Below, piece after piece: positions 26,728 through 35,681 of a stretch of 64,000 bases of DNA. The stretch spans positions 372,001 to 436,000 of the forward strand of contig CAMFLR010000005.1 of NCBI GenBank assembly GCA_945957605.1, in the 5' to 3' direction. The first letter of the stretch is position 1, and every line of letters starts with the position of its first letter. The notes beneath the pieces are model-generated. The model made no database searches and had not been told where the DNA came from. It saw only the letters and a list, made by a program, of their open reading frames with translations. The translations under genes were made by a program, and so were the position numbers. The DNA is from an uncultured Isosphaeraceae bacterium. Its GTDB lineage: Bacteria; Planctomycetota; Planctomycetia; Isosphaerales; Isosphaeraceae.

Positions 26728-27742
26728 GACATTGGGTCCCGAACAGCAGAAACGTCGGATCGTTTTGATTTACGAGTCGGTCTCAGGCGGCGGCCTTGCA
26801 GGCAGCGAACTGCCAGCGTCGTGGGAGATCGAAGGCAGCGCCATGAGACGGGTGCTAGCTCGCGAGTTCGCGGCAGTGCCGGGCGTATCCGTCGTGATGA
26901 CGCTCGACAGCCGCTTGCCGCTCGAATCGAGCCGCGCCACAACCCTGCGCGTGAGTTCGCCGGATGAGCCGATCGAACACGCACGCCATGTCAATCATAC
27001 CGTAATTGTGGCGCCGGAATCTGCCGAGGCGCTCGCGGAACTGGCAGAACGGATTGACCGTTCGCTCGGCTGCATGCCCGAAGCAATTCGGTTGACCGGT
27101 GACAAATTGCGGTTCTCCGAGCATTTGAATGCGGCCGGAATCCCAACGCCGCCAACGATGAAAATTACCCCCGCGAATGGTCTGCCGACGGATGTGACTT
27201 TTCCCGCCGTGCTCAAGCCAATTGACGGCGCCGGGAGTGTCGACACCTGGCTCATTTCGTCGCATGAGAGTGCTGATCTGGCAAACTATCCGCACGCCGA
27301 GGCGATTCTTCAGCCGTTTGTCGCCGGCGAATCACGAAGTGCTTCGTTTTTGGTCGATTCCTCCGGCGATCCGCATCTGCTGGGAGTCTGCCGGCAAGAT
27401 GTTGAATGCGTGCAAAACCGGTTTCATTATGGCGGCGGCACCTTGCTCCCTGAGAGCTTGCCGGACGATCACACTGCGTTTGCGGCGGTCCGATCGGTAA
27501 AAGGGCTTCGCGGATGGGTCGGCGTCGACTACATTCAAACGGAGCCTGGCGGGTCGGCGGTCGTGCTCGAACTGAATCCGCGGGCCACAACTTCTTGCGT
27601 GGCGATACTCGCCGTGCTCGAGCCCGGCGAGGCCGCATCGGCCTGGCTTGATGATGTGGCGGAAGGCAGCACCTGGCCGATTGCCCGACCGCAACAGCCC
27701 TTGCACTTCCGCGCCGACGGCACAATTCTCTCCCCTCTCTAG
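26726..27742 (+). CDS. MfnD-like ATP-grasp ligase (methanofuran-type tyramine/tyrosine-glutamate ligase)
   Basis: 338 aa from the ATG at 26726. Typical N-terminus RIVLIYESVSGGGLAG, LTGDKLRFSEHLNAAGIPTPP, the ATP-grasp lysine VLKPIDGAGSVDTW and the metal-binding VVLELNPRATTSCVAIL. COG1821-type ATP-grasp enzymes include archaeal MfnD, which joins glutamate to tyramine in methanofuran synthesis. In methylotrophic bacteria the related cofactor methylofuran contains tyrosine. MfnF- and MfnE-like genes follow directly, so a methanofuran-pathway role is likely. The start codons of this gene and the divergent HisA-like gene share bases. Confidence 0.85.
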   Translation: MTLGPEQQKRRIVLIYESVSGGGLAGSELPASWEIEGSAMRRVLAREFAAVPGVSVVMTLDSRLPLESSRATTLRVSSPDEPIEHARHVNHTVIVAPESAEALAELAERIDRSLGCMPEAIRLTGDKLRFSEHLNAAGIPTPPTMKITPANGLPTDVTFPAVLKPIDGAGSVDTWLISSHESADLANYPHAEAILQPFVAGESRSASFLVDSSGDPHLLGVCRQDVECVQNRFHYGGGTLLPESLPDDHTAFAAVRSVKGLRGWVGVDYIQTEPGGSAVVLELNPRATTSCVAILAVLEPGEAASAWLDDVAEGSTWPIARPQQPLHFRADGTILSPL

Positions 27743-27754
27743 GCAACAAACTCG

Positions 27755-28804
27755 ATGACTGAGCAGGATATTGGTAATAATAAATGGATTGCCCTCGACG
27801 TCGGCGGCGCGAACATCAAGGCGGCGCATTCAGATGGTCGTGCGCGGAGCTTGCCGTTCGAGCTCTGGAAGAGGCCCGATGACCTCGCCGACGAAATTCG
27901 ATCACTGACGCGCGCACTGCCGGCCTTTGATCGTATCGCACTGACGATGACCGCCGAACTCTGCGATTGCTACCAGACGAAGGCCGAAGGCGTAAGTGCG
28001 GTTCTGGACGCCGTGCTGGACGTTGCGGGCGAACGTCCTTTGTGCGTCTGGGGAACGGATCGCCGCTTTCATGCGGTCGATGCCATTCGCCAGCAGCCTG
28101 AGCTTGCGGCCGCCTCGAACTGGCTGGCTCTTGCCGAAATTGCCGCTCGATTGGTTCCATCGGGGCCGGGAATACTCATCGACATCGGCTCGACAACCTC
28201 CGATCTCGTTCCACTGGCCGACGGCAAAGCCTGGCCGCGAGGGCGGACGGATACCGAACGGCTCCAGACCGGTGAATTGGTGTATGTTGGCACGCGTCGC
28301 ACGCCGATTTGCGCAATCGCAACCGAACTGCCTTTCCGCGGCAATCCAACGGGATTGATGGCCGAACTGTTCGCGTCGACGCTTGATATTTACGTCGTTC
28401 TGGGTGAGATTCCGTCCGATACCGCCGACCTCTCGACCGCCGACGGGCGTCCCGCGACCGTGGAGGCCGCTCAGCATCGCCTCGCACGAATGGTCGGTGC
28501 GGACAGCGCAGGATTCAATGCGGAAGATGCAGTTGAGTTCGCTCGCAACGCCGATGAGGCTGTGTTATCGCGTTTGATGGCCGCGGCGCAACGCGCGTAC
28601 CAGCCAACCGTTGGCACGCCTCGTACGGCAATTGTTTCGGGCTCGGGTGAAACGCTGGCGAGGCGGCTCGCCGCGAGAATGCTGGGGCCCGAAGGGACGA
28701 TTGTGAGCTTGCGCGAATCGTGGGGACCAGTCGCCTCATCGGCCGCGTGCGCGCACGCGCTCATCGTGCTCGCGAGCGAACAGGTTGAGTCTGTCGATGG
28801 ATGA
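27755..28804 (+). CDS. MfnF-like hydantoinase/oxoprolinase-fold protein
   Basis: 349 aa with two ASKHA phosphate-binding signatures, WIALDVGGANIKAAH near the N-terminus and GILIDIGSTTSDLVPL about residue 145, as in the H4MPT-linked C1 transfer pathway protein family. Archaeal MfnF couples the furan phosphate with the tyramine-glutamate part of methanofuran. It begins 12 nt after the MfnD-like gene and ends overlapping the MfnE-like gene by 8 nt, arguing for one transcript. A motif TRRTPICAIA and a Cys-containing AELCDCYQTK follow the family pattern. Confidence 0.88.
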   Translation: MTEQDIGNNKWIALDVGGANIKAAHSDGRARSLPFELWKRPDDLADEIRSLTRALPAFDRIALTMTAELCDCYQTKAEGVSAVLDAVLDVAGERPLCVWGTDRRFHAVDAIRQQPELAAASNWLALAEIAARLVPSGPGILIDIGSTTSDLVPLADGKAWPRGRTDTERLQTGELVYVGTRRTPICAIATELPFRGNPTGLMAELFASTLDIYVVLGEIPSDTADLSTADGRPATVEAAQHRLARMVGADSAGFNAEDAVEFARNADEAVLSRLMAAAQRAYQPTVGTPRTAIVSGSGETLARRLAARMLGPEGTIVSLRESWGPVASSAACAHALIVLASEQVESVDG

Positions 28805-29381
28805 ACGGCCGATCGTTGTCGTTAAAGTCGGCGGTAGCTTGCTCGACTGGCCCGATCTGCCACGAAAACTAACGGACTTTCTCGACGACATTCAACACTA
28901 TCGCGTCGTGTTAGCCGTCGGCGGTGGAGCGGTTGCGGATTGCATTCGTGCGCTCGATCAAACGCACAAACTCGGCGATTCTCGTTCGCACTGGCTGGCC
29001 ATTCGGGCACTCGGCGTCACCGCCGCAATTCTGCACGAACTCATCAGCGATCAATCTGTGCTTGCAAACACGCGTGAAGATGTTTTAGGAGCATGGTCGC
29101 GCGGGCTGGTCCCAATTCTGGCTCCGCTCGACCTTCTTCAATTCGATGAAAACGCAAATCCGGCCGATTCACTCCCGCACTCGTGGGACGTAACGAGCGA
29201 CTCGATCGCCGCTCGCGTCGCAGTTCTGCTCGGCGCCGATCGGATCATTCTCCTCAAAAGCGTCTCGGCGCCCATTCCTCTCGATGCTGAGCAACTCATC
29301 GCACAAGGGATGGTCGACCCCTGGTTTCATCGCGCCAGGGGCCGAATTCCTTTCGACTACGTTAATCTGCGCGAGATTTAG
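28797..29381 (+). CDS. MfnE-like amino-acid-kinase-fold protein
   Basis: 194 aa from the ATG at 28797 (a TTG at 28785 is less likely). Amino acid kinase fold with VVVKVGGSLLDWPDL and VVLAVGGGAVADCIRAL, and SDSIAARVAVLLGADRIILLKSV in the C-terminal half. Archaeal MfnE phosphorylates the aminomethylfuran phosphate in methanofuran synthesis. As third gene after MfnD- and MfnF-like genes it completes a short operon of that pathway. It is shorter than glutamate kinases and has no PUA domain. Confidence 0.87.
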   Translation: MDERPIVVVKVGGSLLDWPDLPRKLTDFLDDIQHYRVVLAVGGGAVADCIRALDQTHKLGDSRSHWLAIRALGVTAAILHELISDQSVLANTREDVLGAWSRGLVPILAPLDLLQFDENANPADSLPHSWDVTSDSIAARVAVLLGADRIILLKSVSAPIPLDAEQLIAQGMVDPWFHRARGRIPFDYVNLREI

Positions 29382-29390
29382 GCCCCGAGA

Positions 29391-30119
29391 TCAAGGCAAT
29401 TCGCGAATCTTGATTCCCTCGAAGTCGACCGGCGCCCCTTCGGATTCGAGGCAAAGGTACCCCTTGTTGGGATTGCAGCCGCTACCACCTGAGACTTCTT
29501 CGCCGTTCACCCAAAGGCGCACCTCGCCGTTGATGCACCGCACATAATAATGGTTCCACTCGTTCAGGCCCTTGCTGAGATTCTTGCGCGGGAAGCTGCG
29601 CGAGCCGCCGGGGGCAACCGGCGGGAACGGCGTCATTTTTGAGGTTCCGACAGGGAAAACGTCGCCGTGGGTCGTGAACCAGTCGGGCTTTTTGCCGGTG
29701 CTCTTTTCGTACTGCTCGGCATAACCGTGGTCGAGCACCTGCACTTCGATCCCCCCGCGCGGGAGGGTACCGGGCTTGAGCTTGTCGAGCGACGCGTCGG
29801 TCGCCCAGACGAAAATGCCTGAATTCCCGCCCGATTGCAGGTGCCGCCAACGCGCGACCAGTTCGAAATTCGCATATTGCTTGCGAGTGCGAATCACGCC
29901 CACCGGTTTGCCGGTGCAATGCACGAAGTCGCCCTTCCACGTCCAGGTATCGGGGTCGCAATTCACGTGCTCGAAATCTTCGCCCGTCAGCGTTTTCCAG
30001 CCTGGCCCGGTGCCGTCGATGAACGCCTTGGCAGGCTCTGCCGCATGCGTGGGTGAACTAAACAGGGCAAGATATAAGCAGGCTGGCAGGAAGGTGGCGA
30101 AATGCGAGTGGCGGGGCAT
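29391..30119 (-). CDS. DUF1080 (3-keto-disaccharide hydrolase-like) secreted protein
   Basis: 242 aa. Signal peptide (first 26 residues, LPACLYLALFSSPTHAAEP), then a concanavalin-like beta-sandwich with WTWKGDFVHCTGKPVGVIRT, YANFELVARWRHLQSGGNSGIFVW and the C-terminal LCLESEGAPVDFEGIKIREL. DUF1080 proteins are abundant in planctomycetes and act on oligosaccharides in a few studied cases. It converges on the MfnE-like gene with a 9-nt gap. An adjacent divergent gap of 270 nt separates it from the next gene. Confidence 0.92.
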   Translation of the reverse strand: MPRHSHFATFLPACLYLALFSSPTHAAEPAKAFIDGTGPGWKTLTGEDFEHVNCDPDTWTWKGDFVHCTGKPVGVIRTRKQYANFELVARWRHLQSGGNSGIFVWATDASLDKLKPGTLPRGGIEVQVLDHGYAEQYEKSTGKKPDWFTTHGDVFPVGTSKMTPFPPVAPGGSRSFPRKNLSKGLNEWNHYYVRCINGEVRLWVNGEEVSGGSGCNPNKGYLCLESEGAPVDFEGIKIRELP

Positions 30120-30389
30120 GATTTTTCCCTACGCGTGGTGCTGGGGCGTGTTACGTCGATTTCTGGCAGGGGGAGCGAGTTTCCCCAACTGGGCGGTGCC
30201 ATTGAGGTTGGGATCATAGTAGCCCGGAGTGTCAACCGACTCCAGAGGCTAATGGCCGCGAAGTTGCGGAAGATTTCCAGAACCTTCGACCCGTCGGCAA
30301 ACTTGGTGCGTAGCAGAAACAGGGGACGGTCCGGTGGCCGCACCCGAGTCGGCAAAATGTCGACGAGTTTTGTTGTTGGGAGAACTCCG

Positions 30390-30893
30390 ATGAACCTGCT
30401 TGGTGGCTACGCGCGGAAAGCGGCAGCAGTGGCAATGCTAATCGCGGCAACTGCGGCGACTCCCGCGTTCGCGCGAGGTGGTGGCGGCGGCGGACATGGC
30501 GGCGGTGGTGGCCACGGCGGCGGCGGACATTCCGGCGGCCACATGGGTGGTGGTGGTTATCATCACGGCGGCGGGGGTGGATACTATCACCACGGCGGTG
30601 GTTATTACGGCGGTGGTGGCTACTATGGCGGGCTCGGCTACTACCCGTGGTTCGGCGGGTATGGCTATGGCAGTGGCTACGGCGGATACGGTTACGGCAA
30701 TGGATACGGCTACGGCAACGGCAACGGTTATGGATATTCGAGCGGTTACACGTACGCTCCGTCGTACAACACCACGTCGACCGCCGCGCCTTACCTGACT
30801 GACCAGACCTACGAACCGGGCGACGGCTACCGTTACCCGCTTTATTACAACCCCGCCACGGGCACGTATTTCTACTACCCTGTGTCGCGCTAA
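30390..30893 (+). CDS. Secreted Gly/Tyr/His-rich low-complexity protein
   Basis: 167 aa from the ATG at 30390, with GGGAG upstream. Signal peptide ending TPAFARG, followed by about 100 residues of Gly-His (GGGGHGGGGGHGG) and then Gly-Tyr runs (YGYGNGYGYGNGNGYGY). A short ordered tail (YLTDQTYEPGDGYRYPLYYNPATGTYFYYPV) ends the protein. It looks like a structural surface or envelope protein, with possible metal binding by the His-Gly region. Function not known. A terminator follows. Confidence 0.8.
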   Translation: MNLLGGYARKAAAVAMLIAATAATPAFARGGGGGGHGGGGGHGGGGHSGGHMGGGGYHHGGGGGYYHHGGGYYGGGGYYGGLGYYPWFGGYGYGSGYGGYGYGNGYGYGNGNGYGYSSGYTYAPSYNTTSTAAPYLTDQTYEPGDGYRYPLYYNPATGTYFYYPVSR

Positions 30894-30926
30894 GCGCAAG
30901 ATCGACTGAAGAATTTCAGTCTCTCA

Positions 30927-30973
30927 ATCGGCGGCCTCCGCGCTTACTGCGGCCAGGCCGCCGATTTGCTTTT
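30927..30973 (+). terminator. Rho-independent terminator after the Gly/Tyr-rich gene
   Basis: Perfect 11-bp stem ATCGGCGGCCT (30927-30937) with AGGCCGCCGAT (30955-30965), followed by TTGCTTTT. Starts about 34 nt after the stop codon. Confidence 0.75.
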
Positions 30974-31083
30974 GTGAGCATGTGTTGTCGCGAGCCAATT
31001 CACGCGGTAGACGTCAGCCCTGAAGCCTTGACGCGGCGTCTGATTTCAGAAACGATGCGTTTAATGATTGCTTAACCTCCTTC

Positions 31084-34074
31084 GTGCCTGATTTCTCCTC
31101 GAGGTATCCCCTGCACTCCGCTCGATACCCGATTTGCCTTACGCTCGTTTCGTTGCTGGTGTGCACAACCGTCCGCGCCGGCGATGCCCCGCAGTTCGAC
31201 CGCGACGTCGCGCCAATCCTTGCGACGCGCTGCCTCGACTGCCACTCGGGCACCGATCCCAAAGGTGGACTCGATCTCTCGTCCAAAAACGCCGCGTTTC
31301 GTGGCGGCAAGACGGGTGTCGTGATCGTCGCCGGTAATGTCGATGAGAGCCCGCTCTGGGATAGCGTTTCCGAAGGGACGATGCCTCCCAAGACGAAGCT
31401 GACCGACCGTGAAAAGCAAGCGCTTCACGACTGGATTCAAACGGGTGCGAAATGGGGAACCGACCCAATCGATCCCTACGAACGCACAACCGAACGTCGC
31501 GCCGGTCGCGACTGGTGGGCGTTCCAGAAGATCAAAAAAAATCAACAAGCCAGCAAACAAAGTTTTATTGATGTTCTGGTCGAACAGGAACGCGCGAAGG
31601 CCGGATTGAAGGGAGCAGAGCCCGCCGATCGTCGGACCTGGATCCGCCGCCTGACTTTTGACCTCACTGGCCTGCCGCCCACTCCAGAAGAAGTGGCGCA
31701 GTTCCTGGCCGATAATCGTGACGATGCGTATGAGCGGTTGGTCGATCGCTTGCTGGCGTCTCCCCAATACGGTGTGCGCTGGGCGCGCCCGTGGCTCGAC
31801 CTGGCTCGCTATGGCGAGAGCAACGGGTTCGAGTATGACGAGTTTCGCCCCTGGGCCTGGCCCTATCGCGACTGGGTTGTGAACGCACTCAATCGCGACA
31901 TGCCGTACGACGAATTCGCGCGAATGCAAATCGCTGGCGATGTGCTTAAACCCGGCGCGATCGAAGGCGTGGAAGCGACAGGGTTCCTTGTCGCTGGCGC
32001 ATACGACACGCCCGGCCAGAACCAGATTAGCGTCATCATGCGCAAGGCTGTGCGTGAAGATGAAATGGAAGACATCGTCAGCACGGTTGGCCAGACATTT
32101 CTCGGCCTGACCATCCACTGCGCTCGCTGCCACGATCACAAGTTCGACCCGATCACCCAGCGCGACTATTACGCACTCACCGCCAGCCTGGCTGGTGTCC
32201 GGCACGGCGAGCGCGATCTCACTTCGCTTGACACGGAGGTGATCGCCGCCAAGCGCCGCCAAGACGAGATTCGCCACGCGATTGCGGAGGTTGAGAGGCC
32301 TGCGCGTGCCAAGATCCTCGGCAAGAAAAAGGCGGACGGCAAACATGCACCCGCCCCTCTGCTCGCCTGGAATTTCGACCGCCCGGAACAGCCGAGCGAT
32401 CTCAAACTAGACGGCGGCGCCAAACTTCAGCCCGAGGGTTTGAAGGTCGACGGCAAGGCGGCGTATGGGTTTGTCGGCACGATTCCCAAGGATCTTCGCG
32501 CCAAGACGCTTGAAGCCTGGGTGCGGCTCGATCAACTCGATCAGCGTGGCGGCGGTGTCATCTCGATTCAAATGCCCGACGGCGGCAAGTTCGACGCAAT
32601 TGTGTTCGGCGAGAACGAAGCCGGGCACTGGATGGCCGGCAGCGAAGGGTTCGTGAGGACGCAGCCGTTCAAGGCAACTCGTGACACGGAAGCAAACAAG
32701 CGGCCAGTGCATATCGCAATTACCTACGCTGCCGATGGCACGATCACCGGTTATCGCGACGGCAAGCCGTACGGTACGGCCTATCATTCGAATGGTCCGG
32801 CCGAGTTCATCGCCAGCAAGGCGCACATCATTTTTGGCCTGCGGCATGGGCCTGTTGGCGGAAACCGGATGCTTGCGGGAACAATCACGCGAGCGCGGGT
32901 TTATGATTACGCCCTCAACGCCGATGAAGTGCGTGCGTCGTTCGAGTCGGCTGGCGAATACATTTCAGCCGAACGCCTCGACCGCGAACTGACCGACTCG
33001 CAAAAGGCTGAGCGCGCGACGCTCAGAAATGAGAACGACGAGCTGGGGGCGAAAATTGCGGGTCATTCGCACAAAGCGTACGCAGTTTCACCTCGAACGC
33101 CCGAAGATGTGCATCGCCTGATTCGCGGCAATCCGGCTCAGCCAGCGGAACTCATGCGGCCCGCTGGGCTGTCGGCAGTTGCACATCCGACGCCGGATTT
33201 CGGGCTCGCGGCCAATGCGCCCGAGGATCGTCGCAGAGTGGCGCTGGCGGCGTGGCTCACCTCGCCGGAAAATCCCTTGTTTGCACGAGTGATTGTTAAC
33301 CGGCTCTGGCAGTGGCATTTCGGCGCTGGACTCGTCAATCAGCCGAGCGATTTTGGATTCAACGGCGGCCAGCCTGCGAATTCTGCACTGCTCGATGCCT
33401 TGGCAAGCGATCTGATTCGCAACGGCTGGAGCCTGAAATCGCTGCACAAAGCGATTGTTTGCTCGCGAACGTATCGGCAATCGTCGCGCAGCAATGTCGA
33501 GGCGATGAAGCGCGACGCCGATAACAAACGACTCTGGCGCATGCAGCCGAGACGTCTTGAAGCCGAAATGGTGCGTGACTCGATGCTTGCGGTTGCAGGC
33601 AGTTTGAATCTGGCGATCGGCGGCCCGGGTTATCGCGAATTTTCGATCGACAAGGCTGAGGGAACGCCGGCCGTCCTTTATTCGTCCGTCGATCAGTCTG
33701 GCCCGCAGTTCCGCAGACGCACGCTCTATCGAACGTGGGCACGCGGCGGTCGCAGTGGGTTCCTCGATGCGTTCGACTGTCCGGACCCGTCAACCACAGC
33801 ACCAAAGCGGCCGGTGACGACAACTCCGCAACAGGCGCTCGCGCTCCTGAACAACAACCTCACGTTCATGCTGGCCGATCGATTTGCAGAGCGTCTCAAA
33901 CACGATGTGGGCGGCGATCCCGGCAAGCAGGTCGATCGTGCGTTTGCGCTGGCGTTCGGTCGTTCGCCGAGTCCGGCCGAGCGAGAGGCTGCGATCAAAT
34001 TGATTGGCGAACACGGAACCGCGCTATTTGCTCGCGCGATCTATAACGCCAACGAATTCATCTACGTCGACTGA
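31084..34074 (+). CDS. PSD1/DUF1549/DUF1553 protein with LamG-like insert
   Basis: 996 aa; the only usable start before the signal peptide is a GTG at 31084. Order of parts: signal peptide, PSD1 domain with CLDCHSGTDPKGGLDL (about residue 50), DUF1549 (RRLTFDLTGLPPTPEEV; CARCHDHKFDPI), a concanavalin/LamG-like insert (about 425-590; LEAWVRLDQLDQRGGGVISI, IAITYAADGTITGYRDGKPY), and DUF1553 (VIVNRLWQWHFGAGLV; FDCPDPSTTAPKRPVTTTPQ). A DUF1501 gene follows 25 nt later, the canonical pair. Role unproven; a c-type cytochrome acting on complex carbohydrates is the common conjecture. Confidence 0.95.
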   Translation: MPDFSSRYPLHSARYPICLTLVSLLVCTTVRAGDAPQFDRDVAPILATRCLDCHSGTDPKGGLDLSSKNAAFRGGKTGVVIVAGNVDESPLWDSVSEGTMPPKTKLTDREKQALHDWIQTGAKWGTDPIDPYERTTERRAGRDWWAFQKIKKNQQASKQSFIDVLVEQERAKAGLKGAEPADRRTWIRRLTFDLTGLPPTPEEVAQFLADNRDDAYERLVDRLLASPQYGVRWARPWLDLARYGESNGFEYDEFRPWAWPYRDWVVNALNRDMPYDEFARMQIAGDVLKPGAIEGVEATGFLVAGAYDTPGQNQISVIMRKAVREDEMEDIVSTVGQTFLGLTIHCARCHDHKFDPITQRDYYALTASLAGVRHGERDLTSLDTEVIAAKRRQDEIRHAIAEVERPARAKILGKKKADGKHAPAPLLAWNFDRPEQPSDLKLDGGAKLQPEGLKVDGKAAYGFVGTIPKDLRAKTLEAWVRLDQLDQRGGGVISIQMPDGGKFDAIVFGENEAGHWMAGSEGFVRTQPFKATRDTEANKRPVHIAITYAADGTITGYRDGKPYGTAYHSNGPAEFIASKAHIIFGLRHGPVGGNRMLAGTITRARVYDYALNADEVRASFESAGEYISAERLDRELTDSQKAERATLRNENDELGAKIAGHSHKAYAVSPRTPEDVHRLIRGNPAQPAELMRPAGLSAVAHPTPDFGLAANAPEDRRRVALAAWLTSPENPLFARVIVNRLWQWHFGAGLVNQPSDFGFNGGQPANSALLDALASDLIRNGWSLKSLHKAIVCSRTYRQSSRSNVEAMKRDADNKRLWRMQPRRLEAEMVRDSMLAVAGSLNLAIGGPGYREFSIDKAEGTPAVLYSSVDQSGPQFRRRTLYRTWARGGRSGFLDAFDCPDPSTTAPKRPVTTTPQQALALLNNNLTFMLADRFAERLKHDVGGDPGKQVDRAFALAFGRSPSPAEREAAIKLIGEHGTALFARAIYNANEFIYVD

Positions 34075-34099
34075 GCGTCGCCGAGCGAAAGGTCTCCTT

Positions 34100-35521
34100 A
34101 TGGATCGCCGTGAGTTTCTTTCCTGGGCGCGCGATGGCCTTGGCGCGACGGCGCTCGCGAGCTTGCTCTTGCGCGATCAACCAGCGCAGGCGAAATTGGC
34201 GGGTGAGTCGGAACCGCCTTGCCCGCACTTCGCGCCAAAGGCGAAACGTGCGATTCATATTTGTCTCGCCGGTGCGCTCAGTCATGTGGATTCGTTTGAC
34301 TACAAGCCGACGCTCGTCAAGATGCACGGCAAGTCGCTGCAATCGCCCGACAAGCCCGATGTCTTCTTCGGCCAGGTCGGTTTGCTGCGTCAGCCCGACT
34401 GGTCGTTCCGCCAGCGCGGCAAGAGCGGCCTCTGGGTTTCGGAACTATTTCCGCACATTGGCGAGATGGTCGACGACCTGACGATCATCCATTCGATGGT
34501 CGCCGATACCTCCAACCACACCCCGGCCACGTTTCAGGAAAACAGCGGTTTTCGGCTCAACGGCTATCCTGCGCTTGGCTCCTGGCTGAGCTACGGCTTG
34601 GGTGCCGAGGCCGACGACTTGCCTTCGTTCGTGGTCATTCCCGACGCCCGCGAATTTCCCGCCGGCGGCTCGATCAACTGGTCGAACGGCTTCCTGCCCG
34701 CGCGGCATCAAGGCGTTGTGATTCGTCCCAAGGGCGAGCCGATTAACGACCTTTTTCCCTCACGAGCGATTAGCTCGAAAGCCGATCTCGCCTCGCGCGA
34801 ACTGGCCGCGTTCATGAACGCGCAGCACCTTGCGTCGCACGATCGCGATGATGCACTTTCAGCCCGGATCAAAGGCTACGAACTCGCCGGGCGGATGCAA
34901 CTCGCCGTGCCTCAGGTCACCGATCTCAAGGGCGAATCGGCCGAGACCCAGGAGCTTTATGGCCTGAGCGGCAAGGAAACCGCCGACTTCGGCCGAGGAT
35001 GTCTCATCGCCCGTCGGCTGCTAGAACGCGGCGTGCGGTTCGTCCAGCTTTTCTCAGGCGGAACGTTTGGCAGTCCTAGACGGAACTGGGACGGTCATGA
35101 AAATATGAAGGTCAATCACGGCCAGGAAGCGAAGCGAATTGACCTGCCTGTCGCCGGTCTACTGAAGGACTTGAAGCGCAAGGGGATGCTTGACGACACC
35201 CTTGTGCTGTTCACCACCGAGTTCGGCCGCACGCCGTTTACGCAGTCGGCAGCGAATGTTGTCGGCCTGGGTCGCGACCACAACCAGAATGGTTTTACCG
35301 TCTGGATGGCCGGTGCGGGACTCAAGCACGGCATGGTTTATGGTGCGACCGACGACATTGGCTGGAAGGCCGTCGACAAGCCTGCGCGCTGGCATGATTT
35401 TCACGCCACGGTGCTTCACCTGCTGGGAATCAACCACGAACGCCTGACCTACTATCACGACGGCATCAGGCGACGGCTGACGAACGTGCACGGCGAGGTG
35501 ATCAAGGAGATTCTCGCTTGA
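34100..35521 (+). CDS. DUF1501 protein with Tat signal
   Basis: 473 aa from the ATG at 34100 (AAAGG upstream). The N-terminus MDRREFLSWARDGLGATALA is a Tat-like signal. The body has the DUF1501 marks AKRAIHICLAGALSHVDSFDYKP, VGLLRQPDWSFRQRGKSGLW, NTPATF-like SNHTPATFQENSGFRLNGYP and TLVLFTTEFGRTPF. DUF1501 proteins resemble alkaline-phosphatase/sulfatase folds and are nearly always encoded after DUF1549/DUF1553 proteins, as here. Confidence 0.95.
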   Translation: MDRREFLSWARDGLGATALASLLLRDQPAQAKLAGESEPPCPHFAPKAKRAIHICLAGALSHVDSFDYKPTLVKMHGKSLQSPDKPDVFFGQVGLLRQPDWSFRQRGKSGLWVSELFPHIGEMVDDLTIIHSMVADTSNHTPATFQENSGFRLNGYPALGSWLSYGLGAEADDLPSFVVIPDAREFPAGGSINWSNGFLPARHQGVVIRPKGEPINDLFPSRAISSKADLASRELAAFMNAQHLASHDRDDALSARIKGYELAGRMQLAVPQVTDLKGESAETQELYGLSGKETADFGRGCLIARRLLERGVRFVQLFSGGTFGSPRRNWDGHENMKVNHGQEAKRIDLPVAGLLKDLKRKGMLDDTLVLFTTEFGRTPFTQSAANVVGLGRDHNQNGFTVWMAGAGLKHGMVYGATDDIGWKAVDKPARWHDFHATVLHLLGINHERLTYYHDGIRRRLTNVHGEVIKEILA

Positions 35522-35548
35522 TCAATACTCAGTTCTTAGCATTTGTGC

Positions 35549-35664
35549 TGGGTGCCATGCTTCCGCGGAACGCGTAAGCATGCGAGCTTAGACAGCTCTC
35601 GCGGATTCGAGCACTGTCACTACACTCGGCATGCTTACGCCTTTCGGCGGAAGCATGGCACCCA
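35549..35664. repeat. Intergenic inverted-repeat element R1 (REP-like)
   Basis: Two arms of about 35 nt in inverted orientation: left 35549-35583 starting TGGGTGCCATGCTTCCGC, right 35629-35664 ending GCGGAAGCATGGCACCCA. They differ at a few positions near the centre and enclose 45 nt that also contain GCATGC at both ends. The element fills the gap between convergent genes (stop codons at 35521 and 35682), so it may also end transcription from both sides. The outer TGGGTGCCA core recurs in R3. Confidence 0.8.
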
Positions 35665-35681
35665 ACACGCAAACCCAATTC

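Noticed and set aside
30480-30750. Regularly spaced GGY/GGN repeats considered as a CRISPR array
   Set aside because: They are codon-level repeats of a Gly/His/Tyr-rich protein in one frame; there are no spacers and no cas genes.
31072-32346. Minus-strand open frame of 424 codons
   Set aside because: It is antisense to the PSD1/DUF1549/DUF1553 gene, which has signal peptide and haem motifs.
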